DNA from: Rhizocola hellebori | GTDB taxonomy: Bacteria; Actinomycetota; Actinomycetes; Mycobacteriales; Micromonosporaceae | Reading direction: 5' to 3' | Length of the DNA: 64,000 nt | Assembly (NCBI RefSeq): GCF_016862955.1 | Contig: NZ_BONY01000007.1 | Coordinates: forward strand, 1 to 64,000 | Part shown: positions 8,998-17,523 of the stretch, in pieces | How the letters are laid out: every line of letters begins with the position of its first letter | Position numbering within the stretch: position 1 is the stretch's first letter | The notes under the pieces: generated by a model | Database searches by the model: none | Seen by the model: the letters and a program-made list of their open reading frames with translations, nothing else | What the model was told of the DNA's origin: nothing | Position numbers and translations under genes: made by a program

Positions 8998-10287
8998 TCA
9001 AGTGATCTGGCGGGCGGGTCGGCTGACCGCACGCCGATCGAGGTGCCGCCGGGCCTGTTCGACCGTGCTGTCGGTCAGCCCGGCGATCGCGTGCGTATCC
9101 AGGTCTGGGCCGGAGCGCACGCCGACCAGCCGGAAGATGTGGCCCATGGCGGCGGGCAGGTGCCGGTACGACCAGGACAACATGGCGCTCACCGCGGCGC
9201 GTTCGCCCGTGCCCGCGGCGAGAAGCCTGAGCACAGTGGACCCATCGAGCTCGGCGAGCAACTGGGCCAGGGTCCGCTCGGGCCGGCTGGCGACGTATTC
9301 GGCGACCACCCGCAGGGCGAGCGGCAACCGGGCGCACCGCTCGGCGAGCTGGCGCGCGGCACCGCTCTCGGCGTTAACGCGCTCGCCGATGAGTGCCGCC
9401 AACAGCTTGACGGCGTCTTCGAGCGGCAGCAGGTCCAGGTCGATACGGCGCGCGCCGTCGCGGGCGACCAGACCGACCAGGCTGTCGCGGCTGGTGACGA
9501 TCACCAGACAGCTGGCGGTGCCGGGTAACAGCGGCCGGACCTGTTCCACCGAGCGCACGTTGTCGAGAACGACGAGCATGCGCCTTCCGGCCACCAGCGA
9601 GCGGTAGAGCGCCGCACGTTCGCCCACCTCCTTTGGGAGCTGCCGGTCCGGGCCTTCGATGAGGCGCAGCAGGGTCGCTGCCGCGTCGCCGGGCGACATC
9701 GGCTCCGCGGCGTCGTAGCCGTGCAGATCGAGGTAGAGCTGCCCATCGGGGAAGTGGCTCAGGTGTGAGTGTGCCCAGTGCAGAGCGAGCATCGTCTTGC
9801 CCACCCCGGACAGCCCGGCCACCACCCCGATCCTTAGATGGGTGGCCTGGTGGTCGCGGGTTTCCAGCAGCTTGTCCAGCTCGGCGAGCTCGCCTTCCCG
9901 CCCGGCGAAGGCGAACACGGCGGAGGGCAGCTGCCGCGGAATGTGACGAGGCGCCGGCGCTGGGTCGGCCGGCTGGCTGAACGCGTGCTCCACCATCGCG
10001 TAACGCGGCCGCCAGTACTCGTCGACCCCGGAACTGATTGACAGGCAAGGCAATCGGCCGCGCTGGCGGGCGTGCAGGTAGATCGCCTCGACCATGGCGC
10101 GCAGCACCTGCCAGTCAGGCGGCCGGCGGATGCGGCCACGCAGGATCGCTCCCACCTGACTCTTGCCGAGCCCGACCGCGATGGCCAGGCAGCGCACGCT
10201 GGGTCCGCCGGCCTGCTCCCACACCAGGCGAAGGTCGCGGCAAAGCGTGGCAAGCACGTCATGCGCGACGCTCGGGCCGATCGGCAT
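8998..10287 (-). CDS. NB-ARC (STAND) NTPase with N-terminal helix-turn-helix, apparently C-terminally truncated
   Basis: A 429-residue signal-transduction ATPase. The N-terminus holds an Xre-like helix-turn-helix (LAIAVGLGKSQVGAILRGRI). The NB-ARC module follows: FAGREGELAELDKLL, Walker A VVAGLSGVGKTMLALHWA, GQLYLDLHGYD, Walker B RRMLVVLDNV, the sensor VIVTSRDS, and LPLALRVVAEYV. Relatives continue through a winged helix into a sensor such as TPR repeats. Here the protein stops at the winged-helix region, 82 bp before egtA, so either the sensor was lost or this is a minimal form. It is divergent from the ricin-type lectin gene, and the shared upstream region holds repeated TGTCCGG motifs. Confidence 0.82.
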   Translation of the reverse strand: MPIGPSVAHDVLATLCRDLRLVWEQAGGPSVRCLAIAVGLGKSQVGAILRGRIRRPPDWQVLRAMVEAIYLHARQRGRLPCLSISSGVDEYWRPRYAMVEHAFSQPADPAPAPRHIPRQLPSAVFAFAGREGELAELDKLLETRDHQATHLRIGVVAGLSGVGKTMLALHWAHSHLSHFPDGQLYLDLHGYDAAEPMSPGDAAATLLRLIEGPDRQLPKEVGERAALYRSLVAGRRMLVVLDNVRSVEQVRPLLPGTASCLVIVTSRDSLVGLVARDGARRIDLDLLPLEDAVKLLAALIGERVNAESGAARQLAERCARLPLALRVVAEYVASRPERTLAQLLAELDGSTVLRLLAAGTGERAAVSAMLSWSYRHLPAAMGHIFRLVGVRSGPDLDTHAIAGLTDSTVEQARRHLDRRAVSRPARQIT

Positions 10288-10318
10288 GGGGTCAGACTAC
10301 GAAGAAGCGGCCCCGGCC

Positions 10319-10443
10319 GGTGTCCGGGAATGGACGGACACCCATCGCCACCACGTTCCGGGCGTCCGGTGCTGTCCGGTACGGGTCCGCCCTTCCGGCG
10401 GGGTGACGAGCGCGTTGCGGGCGTGGGATCACCGGCTGTCCGG
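10319..10443. promoter_or_regulatory. Cluster of TGTCCGG repeats in a divergent promoter region
   Basis: TGTCCGG occurs at 10321-10327, 10373-10379 and 10437-10443, with GTCCGG at 10364-10369. GGTGTCCG (10319-10326) and CGGACACC (10335-10342) also form an 8-bp inverted repeat. All lie in the 228 bp between the NB-ARC gene and the lectin gene. They may be operator sites for the helix-turn-helix of the NB-ARC protein, which is inference only. Confidence 0.35.
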
Positions 10444-10515
10444 ATTCGGGACAGCGGCAGGGCTGTGCGCTGCCACAGTGGCGGTCTCATCCACCCAGGT
10501 CGAATTGGAGGCAAC

Positions 10516-11106
10516 ATGCCACACCCGGAAATGTCGCGCGGCGGGGGCCGTGGGCGATGGCTCGCGGTACTCGTGCTGATCGGTGTCATGGTGGGCACCG
10601 GCGCCAGTGCGCAGGCGGTGGCGCAGCCGGTCGAGGTGAGCGCATTGCCCGCGCAGTGGAGCGATCTCGGCCAGCACATCGTGAGCTTCAGCTCGGGCAA
10701 GTGTCTGCAACCGCAGTCGTTCGCGTCGCAGGCTCGCATCGAGCAGCGCACCTGCTCCAGCCCATCGTCCCTGCAGCGGTGGAAAGTCATCGACGCTGGA
10801 GACGGTCACGCCATGCTGGTCAACCAGGGCAGCCGGCTGTGCCTCGATCTGTTCGCCAACACCGAAAGCGAGGTCGTCGTGGGAACGCCGATCCAGCAGT
10901 TCTCCTGTTGGGAGGGCTACCCGACCGAGCATTGGGGACGTTCGCACGGTTCACGCTACGAGTTTTTCCAGGTGTTCACCCATATCAAGGCGCTGTGCCT
11001 GGAGGTGCCAGGCGCGTCAACGGGTGACGGCGCTCAGCTTCAGCTAGGCGCGTGCTCGCTGTTCCAGAACGCCCAGCAGTTCAAGTTCGTCGACGCCACT
11101 CCGTGA
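10516..11106 (+). CDS. Secreted ricin-type (beta-trefoil) lectin-like protein
   Basis: A 196-residue exported protein. After a short Arg-rich N-region, the signal peptide core WLAVLVLIGVMVGTGASA ends near AQA at about residue 34. The mature part looks like one beta-trefoil lectin domain, with repeated sugar-binding-type segments (GKCLQPQS, QRWKVIDAGDGHAMLVNQGS, RLCLDLFA, LCLEVPGASTGDGAQLQLG, AQQFKFV) and paired Cys residues. ATG 10516 has GGAG 5 nt upstream; the frame stays open further upstream, but this start places the signal peptide correctly. No catalytic domain is attached. The ligand is unknown. Confidence 0.8.
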   Translation: MPHPEMSRGGGRGRWLAVLVLIGVMVGTGASAQAVAQPVEVSALPAQWSDLGQHIVSFSSGKCLQPQSFASQARIEQRTCSSPSSLQRWKVIDAGDGHAMLVNQGSRLCLDLFANTESEVVVGTPIQQFSCWEGYPTEHWGRSHGSRYEFFQVFTHIKALCLEVPGASTGDGAQLQLGACSLFQNAQQFKFVDATP

Positions 11107-11165
11107 CGCCTCCGCGGCGCGCCCGGTGACCCGCGGGCGCGCCGCACCTGGAAGGATGGCAAGGC

Positions 11166-11657
11166 GTGGAGCAGTCTGAAGAGCTTGGCGCGGTGGCCGC
11201 GGTGAAAGCGGCCGGCCTGAACCACCGCGTGATCCGTTATGGCGCGGTGCGCAGCGCCGCGGAAGCGGCGGCGGCCCGCGGTGTCGAGGTGGCCGATGTG
11301 GTCAAGACGATCGTTGTCCGCAGAGCCGACAACGACTACGTCTTCGTGCTCACGCCCGGCGACCGGGTCATCTCGTGGCCGAAGCTGCGCACCCTGCTGG
11401 GGGTGAACCGGCTTTCCATGCCCGACGCCGAGGCGGCCAAGGTGGCCACCGGCTATGAACGCGGCACCATCACGCCCTTCGGCTCGGCCACCGCCTGGCC
11501 GGTGATCGCCGACGAGCGCATCCGTGGCCGTGAGATCACGCTGGGCGCGGGCGAGCACGGGGTGGCCGTGGCCCTCAGCGCGGACGAGGCGGTGGCCGCG
11601 CTGGAAGGGGCCTTCGCCGACGTCACCGATCCCGAACCAGCGGCGCCACCTCGGTAG
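11166..11657 (+). CDS. YbaK/EbsC-family aminoacyl-tRNA deacylase
   Basis: A 163-residue single-domain protein of the YbaK/ProX editing family, which hydrolyses misacylated tRNAs in trans. The motifs are VVKTIVVRRADNDYVFVLTP with the conserved catalytic-region Lys, and later GYERGTITPFGSATAWPVIAD, corresponding to the family's G-x-x-x-P loop. It starts at GTG 11166 with GGAAGG upstream. The exact tRNA substrate (Cys-, Ala- or Ser-tRNA-Pro are family options) cannot be read from the sequence. The last 35 bp overlap the convergent oxidoreductase gene. Confidence 0.87.
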   Translation: MEQSEELGAVAAVKAAGLNHRVIRYGAVRSAAEAAAARGVEVADVVKTIVVRRADNDYVFVLTPGDRVISWPKLRTLLGVNRLSMPDAEAAKVATGYERGTITPFGSATAWPVIADERIRGREITLGAGEHGVAVALSADEAVAALEGAFADVTDPEPAAPPR

Positions 11658-12504
11658 CGGCGAAACGCACGAACCCTTCCGGGTCCGGGTCGTCGGGCGT
11701 GGGCTGCAGCACGACCGTGGTGGCGCCCGCCTGGGCCCATCGGGCGACCGCTTCGGCGATGGTGGCGGCGTCACCGGCCACGCCGATGTCCTGCATGCTG
11801 GGGTAGCCGAACCGAACCCTTTCCCGCTCAAGGCGTTGCGCCGCGTCCTTTCCGGTCGCCGCGTGCGCATAGACCACCACCGGGAAGGACTCGTGCTCGC
11901 GTCCGCTCGCGGCACGCCCCTGCGACACGTGCCGCAGCGCTTCAGCGATCTGCTTGGGCGAGGTGCCGCCGGTGAGAATCACGCCGTCGGCCGCCTCACC
12001 GCACAGCCGCAGCGAGCGCGGGCCGGTGGCACCGGCGAAAAGCGGCGGTGCGGGCTCGGGCGGCCAGTCGAGGCGGACCCGGTCCAGCTTGACGTAGCGG
12101 CCGTCGACGGTCACCTCGTCGCCGGCGAGCAGGGCGCGCAACGCCCAAAGATGCTCACGCAGCAACGTCATCGGCGACTCGGGCCGCGCGCCGACCTGCT
12201 CCATCCAGCGCTGCACCCCGTGGCCGACGCCGACCAGCGCCCGGCCGCCGAACATCCGGTGCAGGGTGGCCAGCTCCATCGCGGTGACCGCGACATTGCG
12301 CAGCGGCACCGGCAACAGGCCCAGGCCCACCTTCAGCTGCCGCGTCCACGCCAGAGCCGCGGCCGCACTGGTGAGGCCGCCTTCCAGAAAGCAGTCCTCC
12401 CACAGCCAAAGCTCGGCCAGCCCGGCCTCGTCGGCCGCCACAGCGACGCTGCGCAGTCGCTCCGGTGGCAGCTGCGGCAGGAACACCACGCCCAAAGTCG
12501 TCAT
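11623..12504 (-). CDS. LLM-class, probably F420-dependent oxidoreductase
   Basis: A 293-residue TIM-barrel flavin/F420 oxidoreductase of the luciferase-like monooxygenase superfamily. Signatures are LGVVFLPQLPPERL at the N-terminus, VGLGLLPVPLRNVAVTAMELATLH, GRALVGVGHGVQRWMEQVG and PLFAGATGPRSLRLCGEAADGV. Actinobacterial members of this type usually use coenzyme F420. The substrate is unknown. It begins at ATG 12504 and its 3' end overlaps the YbaK-like gene by 35 bp. Confidence 0.88.
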   Translation of the reverse strand: MTTLGVVFLPQLPPERLRSVAVAADEAGLAELWLWEDCFLEGGLTSAAAALAWTRQLKVGLGLLPVPLRNVAVTAMELATLHRMFGGRALVGVGHGVQRWMEQVGARPESPMTLLREHLWALRALLAGDEVTVDGRYVKLDRVRLDWPPEPAPPLFAGATGPRSLRLCGEAADGVILTGGTSPKQIAEALRHVSQGRAASGREHESFPVVVYAHAATGKDAAQRLERERVRFGYPSMQDIGVAGDAATIAEAVARWAQAGATTVVLQPTPDDPDPEGFVRFAATEVAPLVRDR

Positions 12505-12546
12505 GGGAAAAACCTTGCCACGGGTGGCCGCTTCGCTGGGGGCGCC

Positions 12547-12903
12547 TCACTGTCCACTGTGGAGTGCGTGGGCGGCCAGCGGGTTGAGGGTGAGGGTGCG
12601 ATCGGTGGGACAGACGGTGAGCCAGCCGGTCAGGTCGGCGGCGGGCAGCAGGGCGGGCCAGTCGATCCGGTCGCGGGCCGGCGTGCCGGGCGCGACGAAA
12701 AGGGTGAACTGCCAGTGTTCCTGGCCGCTGCGCCCGCAGTAGGCGCGGCCCCGGATGCAGGGCGGGTCGCCGGCCAGGTCGTAGTCCGCCGGGATCAGCC
12801 CGTCGCACCAGTGATGGCGCAGGCTATGGTCGGCGAGCCCGGCGAGCTCGGCCGTGACTCGATATTCGAGTGCCTGCCAGAAGTTGGTCTCGGCGCTAAT
12901 CAC
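12547..12903 (-). CDS. Conserved hypothetical protein
   Basis: A 118-residue protein of unknown function. It is soluble, with a central segment HHWCDGLIPADYDLAGDPPCIRGRAYCGRSG and three Cys residues, and it resembles small uncharacterised actinobacterial proteins. GTG 12903 is preferred, because the 29 residues upstream look non-native. It runs leftward toward the oxidoreductase gene with a 42-bp gap, so the two may share a transcript. Codon usage is normal for the window. No function is assigned. Confidence 0.62.
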   Translation of the reverse strand: MISAETNFWQALEYRVTAELAGLADHSLRHHWCDGLIPADYDLAGDPPCIRGRAYCGRSGQEHWQFTLFVAPGTPARDRIDWPALLPAADLTGWLTVCPTDRTLTLNPLAAHALHSGQ

Positions 12904-13052
12904 GAGCGTTGCCTCCCGGAGTAGATGGTAAGGTGTGCGCGTGATCCATGGGGTAGAGCAGCGACGAATCGAGACGGCCGGCTGAGCCATCGCTCGCCGT
13001 GCTGTCTGTGCCGACCTCGTCAGCGCTTACCCTCTCCCTCATTGGTGGATCC

Positions 13053-14762
13053 ATGAATATCGAGCATGCTCTTGTCTGTGTTTTTTCGGCCGCCCTTGCT
13101 GAGGTGGCCGGGTTTGACGTCGATCCGGCCGTGCGGCGCTCGCCGCGGGCCGACTTTCAGGTCGATGGCGCGCTGGCCTTGGCGCGCCGGCTGGGAAGGC
13201 CGCCTGTTCAGGTCGCGCAGGAGGTGCTGGACCGCGTCGATTGGGCCGGGCTGCACGCCACCGCGCAGGTCGCCGGGCCGGGATTCATCAACGTCACCCT
13301 TGACGACCGGTTTTTGGCGCAGGAACTACACAGGGTGGCCACGGACGAGCGGCTCGGCGTCGCGGCGGCCACGCCCCAGGTGGTGACGATCGACTACTCC
13401 GCGCCCAATGTCGCCAAGGAGATGCACGTCGGTCACCTGCGCTCCACGGTGATCGGGGACGCGGCGGCCCGCCTGCTGAGCTTTCTCGGACATCAGGTGC
13501 GGCGGATGAACCACGTCGGAGACTGGGGCACACCGTTCGGCATGCTCATCGAGCACCTGTTGGACATCGGCGAAACCGAAGCGGCGCATGAGCTTTCTGT
13601 CGGTGATCTGACCGCTTTCTATCAGGCCGCGCGGGCCAAGTTCGACAGCGACCCGGGATTCGCCCAGCGGTCCCGGCTGCGGGTGGTGGCGCTGCAGGCC
13701 GGCGACGAGCAGACGCGGCGGCTGTGGCGGCTGCTGGTGGAGGAGTCGGAAAAATACTTCCTGGCGGTCTACGGCAAGCTGGGCGTGACACTGTCCGATG
13801 CCGACTTCCTTCCCGAGTCGTTCTACAACGACGAGCTCGCCCCTCTGGTAAAGGAGCTGGATGAGCAGGGGTTGCTGCACGACAGCCAGGGTGCCAAGTG
13901 CGTCTTCCCGCCCGGGTTCGCCGGGCGTGACGGCGAGCCGCTGCCGCTGATCGTGCGCAAGAGCGATGGCGGATTCGGTTATGCGGCAACCGATTTGGCC
14001 TCAGTGAAGTATCGTACCGGCCCGCTGGCCGCCGACCGGATGCTCTACTTCGTCGGCACGCCGCAGCGGCTTCATTTTGAGATGGTCTTCGCGGCCGCGC
14101 GGCAGGCGGGCTGGATCGGCGAAAAGGTCGAGGTGAGGCATGTCAACTTCGGCTCGATCCTGGGCGAGGACGGCAAGATGCTCAAAACCCGGGCCGGGCA
14201 AACCATCAAGCTGATCGAGCTGCTGGACGAAGCGGTGAGCCGCGCGGCGGCGATCGTCGCGGACAAGAGCCCACATCTGGAAGCGGAGACGCAGGCGCAG
14301 GTGGCGTGGGCGGTGGGCATCGGTGCGATCAAATATGCGGACCTGTCCAGCGACCGGGTGAAGGACTACGTCTTCGACTGGGACAGGATGCTTGCCACCA
14401 ACGGCGACACGGCCGCGTATCTGCAGTACGCCTGCGCGCGGATCGGTTCCATCTTCCGCAAGGGCGCGGTGGTGCCCGACCCGGCCGCCCCGGTCACGCT
14501 GGCCCATCCGGCAGAGCGGGCACTAGCCATGGAGCTGCTCGCCTTTCCAGCGGTGCTCGACACGGCCGCGCGCACGGTGGAGTTGCATCGGCTGGCCGGA
14601 TATCTGTTCGGGCTCGCCGGGTTGTACACCGAGTTCTACAGCCACTGCCGGGTGCTGGGCAGCGCCGAGCAGGCGGGCCGGCTGGTGCTTTGCGACGTGA
14701 CCCGGCGCACGTTGGTGCTTGGGCTCGATCTGCTGGGAATCGTGGTGCCAGAGCGCATGTAG
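13053..14762 (+). CDS. argS: Arginyl-tRNA synthetase
   Basis: A 569-residue class I synthetase that charges tRNA-Arg. The N-terminal tRNA-binding domain is followed by the catalytic core with DYSAPNVAKEMHVGHLRS, where HVGH is the HIGH motif. The KMSKS-equivalent GEDGKMLKTRAGQ follows, and the C-terminal all-alpha DALR anticodon-binding domain contains YLQYACARIGSIFRK. ATG 13053 gives the standard N-terminus; an upstream in-frame start at 12999 would add 18 residues unlike the family. Upstream lie 149 bp of leader without a recognisable tRNA or T-box. The acetyltransferase gene begins 10 bp downstream. Confidence 0.95.
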   Translation: MNIEHALVCVFSAALAEVAGFDVDPAVRRSPRADFQVDGALALARRLGRPPVQVAQEVLDRVDWAGLHATAQVAGPGFINVTLDDRFLAQELHRVATDERLGVAAATPQVVTIDYSAPNVAKEMHVGHLRSTVIGDAAARLLSFLGHQVRRMNHVGDWGTPFGMLIEHLLDIGETEAAHELSVGDLTAFYQAARAKFDSDPGFAQRSRLRVVALQAGDEQTRRLWRLLVEESEKYFLAVYGKLGVTLSDADFLPESFYNDELAPLVKELDEQGLLHDSQGAKCVFPPGFAGRDGEPLPLIVRKSDGGFGYAATDLASVKYRTGPLAADRMLYFVGTPQRLHFEMVFAAARQAGWIGEKVEVRHVNFGSILGEDGKMLKTRAGQTIKLIELLDEAVSRAAAIVADKSPHLEAETQAQVAWAVGIGAIKYADLSSDRVKDYVFDWDRMLATNGDTAAYLQYACARIGSIFRKGAVVPDPAAPVTLAHPAERALAMELLAFPAVLDTAARTVELHRLAGYLFGLAGLYTEFYSHCRVLGSAEQAGRLVLCDVTRRTLVLGLDLLGIVVPERM

Positions 14763-14772
14763 GGTACCCGGC

Positions 14773-15399
14773 GTGACTGTCGATGGGCTGGTGTCGATTA
14801 TCGCGGCGGTGGAGGCGGGCCAGCGCCTGCCCACGCAACCTTGGTATCGGGTGGTGGCATTTCCTGGTACCGAGATGGTGATGGGCTTTCCGGGTTTGAA
14901 TGTGATCGTCACCGCGCTGCCGCCCGAGTGGGTGGAAAAGCAGCTCCCGTTCGAGGATCTGTCCCTGCCGCTGAACCCGCCGTTTCTGCGCGCGATGGAG
15001 GAGCAGACCGGCCGCCGGGTCAACAACATCGACATCATCATGCTCGCGCCCAGGCTGACCGGTGCGCCGCCGATGGAGTTGACCAGGGTGACCGACACGG
15101 ATCACCCGAGGGTTCGGCGCGCCCTGCGCTACCGCACCGAGGTGGCCGTCTATCAGGCCGACGGCGGCGTGCTCGTCATCGGGCGCGGCGTGGGCGGGCG
15201 CTGGGAGATCGGGGTGGAGGTCGCCGAGCACGCCCGCGGGGCCGGGCTCGGGCGCTCGCTCGCGCTCGCGGCCCGCCACCTGGTACCGGAGGATCGCCCC
15301 ATCTGGGCACAGATCGCCCCCGGCAACGCCACCAGCGTGCGGGCCTTCCTGGCGGCCGGCTACGCCCCGGTGGGTGCTGAAGCTCTCCTCGTTGCCTGA
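14773..15399 (+). CDS. GNAT-family N-acetyltransferase
   Basis: A 208-residue protein with a C-terminal GNAT core: WEIGVEVAEHARGAGLGRSLALAARHLV carries the acetyl-CoA loop, followed by NATSVRAFLAAGYAPVGAEALL. The first 100 residues are a less conserved domain seen in actinobacterial members of this group. GTG 14773 lies 10 bp after argS and opens with TVDGLVSIIAAVEAG. A longer upstream start would overlap argS and is not needed. The substrate is unknown. Confidence 0.8.
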   Translation: MTVDGLVSIIAAVEAGQRLPTQPWYRVVAFPGTEMVMGFPGLNVIVTALPPEWVEKQLPFEDLSLPLNPPFLRAMEEQTGRRVNNIDIIMLAPRLTGAPPMELTRVTDTDHPRVRRALRYRTEVAVYQADGGVLVIGRGVGGRWEIGVEVAEHARGAGLGRSLALAARHLVPEDRPIWAQIAPGNATSVRAFLAAGYAPVGAEALLVA

Positions 15400-15444
15400 G
15401 GGGTCCGCTGATCCGATCGGCAACCCGGCGGGCAGAATAGGGTC

Positions 15445-16101
15445 ATGAGTTTGGCGCAGTGTGTGGTGGCGGTGGATGGGCCGTCCGGTTCGGGCAAGTC
15501 GACGGTGTCGCGGCGGCTGGCTCAGGCGCTGGATGCCTGTTACCTCGACACCGGCGCCATGTACAGGGCGGCGACCTGGGCGGTCCTGCTGGCCGAGGTG
15601 GACCTTGCCGACCAGGAGTCCATCTTCAAGGTGGTCATCGACACCGAGATCATCATCGGGATCGACCCGGCCCAGCAGGCGGTGGAGGTCAACGGCACGG
15701 CCGTGAACGCGGAGATCCGCGGGCCGCAGGTGACCGCCGCCGTGTCGGCCGTCTCCGCGGTGCCGATGGTGCGCCAGCTGCTGGTGAGCCGTCAGCGCGA
15801 GATCATCGCCAGCGCGCAGCGGATCGTGGTCGAGGGCCGCGACATCGGCATGGTGGTCGCCCCGCACGCCGACCTCAAGGTCTATCTGACCGCATCGGTG
15901 GACGAGCGCGCGCGCAGGCGCAGCAGCGAGACCGACGCCGATCACGCCGCGACCGCGCAGGACCTGGCGCGCCGCGACCATCTCGACTCGACGCGGGCAA
16001 CGGATCCGCTGCGTAAAGCCCCCGACGCCCTGGTCATCGACTCCACCCAGATGGACATCGACGAGGTAGTCGCCACACTCAGAGAGCTGTTGAACAACTG
16101 A
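15445..16101 (+). CDS. cmk: Cytidylate kinase
   Basis: A 218-residue nucleoside monophosphate kinase that phosphorylates CMP and dCMP. The P-loop is [10 protein letters not shown] (residues 11-20), followed by [13 protein letters not shown], a CMP-kinase signature, and later [24 protein letters not shown] and [14 protein letters not shown]. It starts at ATG 15445. Its stop TGA shares one base with the start of der, so cmk-der is a coupled pair as in most actinobacteria. Confidence 0.96.
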   Translation: MSLAQCVVAVDGPSGSGKSTVSRRLAQALDACYLDTGAMYRAATWAVLLAEVDLADQESIFKVVIDTEIIIGIDPAQQAVEVNGTAVNAEIRGPQVTAAVSAVSAVPMVRQLLVSRQREIIASAQRIVVEGRDIGMVVAPHADLKVYLTASVDERARRRSSETDADHAATAQDLARRDHLDSTRATDPLRKAPDALVIDSTQMDIDEVVATLRELLNN

Positions 16102-17513
16102 TGAAAGACACCGAGCAGGAGCTCGCTGGCCTGCCCGACGATGCGCCCGTGGGTGACGAGAACGAGATCGTTGCCGTTCCCGTGGTCGCGGTCGTCGGAA
16201 GGCCCAACGTCGGCAAGTCCACTTTGGTCAATCGCATCATCGGCCGGCGGCAGGCCGTGGTCGAGGATGTGCCCGGGGTGACCCGCGACCGTGTGGCCTA
16301 CGACGCCAACTGGATCGGCCGTGAGTTCACTGTCGTCGACACCGGCGGCTGGGAGCCCGACGCCAAGGATCGGGCCGCGGCCATCGCCCGGCAGGCCGAG
16401 GCCGCCATCGCCACCGCCGATGTGGTCCTGTTCGTGGTCGACGCGATGATCGGCGCCACCGATGACGACGAGAAGGCCGTGAAGATGTTGCGGCGCAGCA
16501 AGAAGCCCGTGCTGCTGGTCGCCAACAAGGTGGACAACCAGGCGCGTGAGCTTGAGGCGCACGCGTTGTGGTCGCTGGGTCTGGGGCAGCCGTATCCGAT
16601 CTCGGCCCTGCACGGGCGCGGGTCGGGGGAGTTGCTCGACGCGGTGCTGGCCGCCTTCCCGACCGACGCGCCGCTGATGCGGGAGCAGAAGGAGCGCGGG
16701 CCGCGCCGCGTGGCGCTGGTGGGCCGCCCGAATGTGGGCAAGTCCAGTCTGCTGAACCGGCTGGCCAAAGAGGAGCGCTCGGTGGTCGACTCGGTGGCGG
16801 GCACCACCGTCGATCCGGTCGACTCGATGGTCACCGTCGGCGGCGAGGTCTGGCAGTTCGTCGACACGGCCGGCTTGCGCAAGCGAGCGGGTCAGGCCAG
16901 CGGCACCGAATACTATGCGTCGCTTCGCACCTCCGCGGCGATCGAGGCCTCCGAGGTCACCGTGGTCCTCTTCGACGCCAGCGAGGTGATCAGCGAGCAG
17001 GACCAGCGTCTGCTGTCCATGGTCTCCGAGGCCGGACGCGGCGTGGTGCTGGCCTTCAACAAGTGGGATCTGGTCGACGACGACCGTCGCCACTACTTGG
17101 ACAAGGAAATCGACCGCGAGCTCAAGCGCATCCCGTGGGCGTTGCGGGTCAACATCTCCGCGCTGACCGGGCGGGCCGTGGACAAGCTGGCCCCCGCGCT
17201 GCGGACGGCGTTGCGCAGCTGGGAGAAGCGCATCTCCACCGGGCGGCTCAACCAGTGGCTCACCGCGCTGGTTCAGGCCACCCCGCACCCTGTCCGCGGG
17301 GGGCGTGCGCCGCGCATCATGTTCGCCACCCAGCCCGGGTCCTGCCCGCCCAAATTCGTTCTGTTCACGACCGGCCAGCTCGACGCGGGATATGTGCGCT
17401 TCATCGAGCGCAAGTTGCGTGAGGAGTTCGGATTTGAGGGCAGCCCGATAGAAATCGCGGTAAAGCCCCGCAAACAGCTCGGTCCGGGGGGCAGAGGCAA
17501 GGCGCACGGCTAA
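16101..17513 (+). CDS. der: Ribosome biogenesis GTPase Der (EngA)
   Basis: A 470-residue essential tandem GTPase that acts in 50S assembly. There are two G domains: GRPNVGKST near residues 33-41 with DTGG, and GRPNVGKSS near residue 210 with [12 protein letters not shown] and NKWD guanine-specificity motifs follow in each. A C-terminal KH-like domain ends with [20 protein letters not shown]. Its ATG overlaps the cmk stop (TGATG). The type III PKS operon follows with a 10-bp gap on the same strand. Confidence 0.97.
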   Translation: MKDTEQELAGLPDDAPVGDENEIVAVPVVAVVGRPNVGKSTLVNRIIGRRQAVVEDVPGVTRDRVAYDANWIGREFTVVDTGGWEPDAKDRAAAIARQAEAAIATADVVLFVVDAMIGATDDDEKAVKMLRRSKKPVLLVANKVDNQARELEAHALWSLGLGQPYPISALHGRGSGELLDAVLAAFPTDAPLMREQKERGPRRVALVGRPNVGKSSLLNRLAKEERSVVDSVAGTTVDPVDSMVTVGGEVWQFVDTAGLRKRAGQASGTEYYASLRTSAAIEASEVTVVLFDASEVISEQDQRLLSMVSEAGRGVVLAFNKWDLVDDDRRHYLDKEIDRELKRIPWALRVNISALTGRAVDKLAPALRTALRSWEKRISTGRLNQWLTALVQATPHPVRGGRAPRIMFATQPGSCPPKFVLFTTGQLDAGYVRFIERKLREEFGFEGSPIEIAVKPRKQLGPGGRGKAHG

Positions 17514-17523
17514 TGTCGTAACC

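Noticed and set aside
10072-10515. Upstream extension of the lectin frame
   Set aside because: It would place the signal peptide in the interior of the protein and covers the divergent promoter. ATG 10516 with GGAG is better.
12904-13052. Possible tRNA or T-box leader before argS
   Set aside because: A segment GGGGTAGAGCAGC resembles a D-arm, but no acceptor or T-arm pairing is found and no T-box or terminator pair is visible.
14494-15981. Long minus-strand open frame over argS-GNAT-cmk
   Set aside because: It is antisense to well-identified genes and its translation is His/Arg/Gly-rich without domain motifs, as expected of a shadow frame in GC-rich DNA.
15942-17507. 521-codon minus-strand frame over der
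   Set aside because: Antisense to der, whose two G domains are unmistakable.
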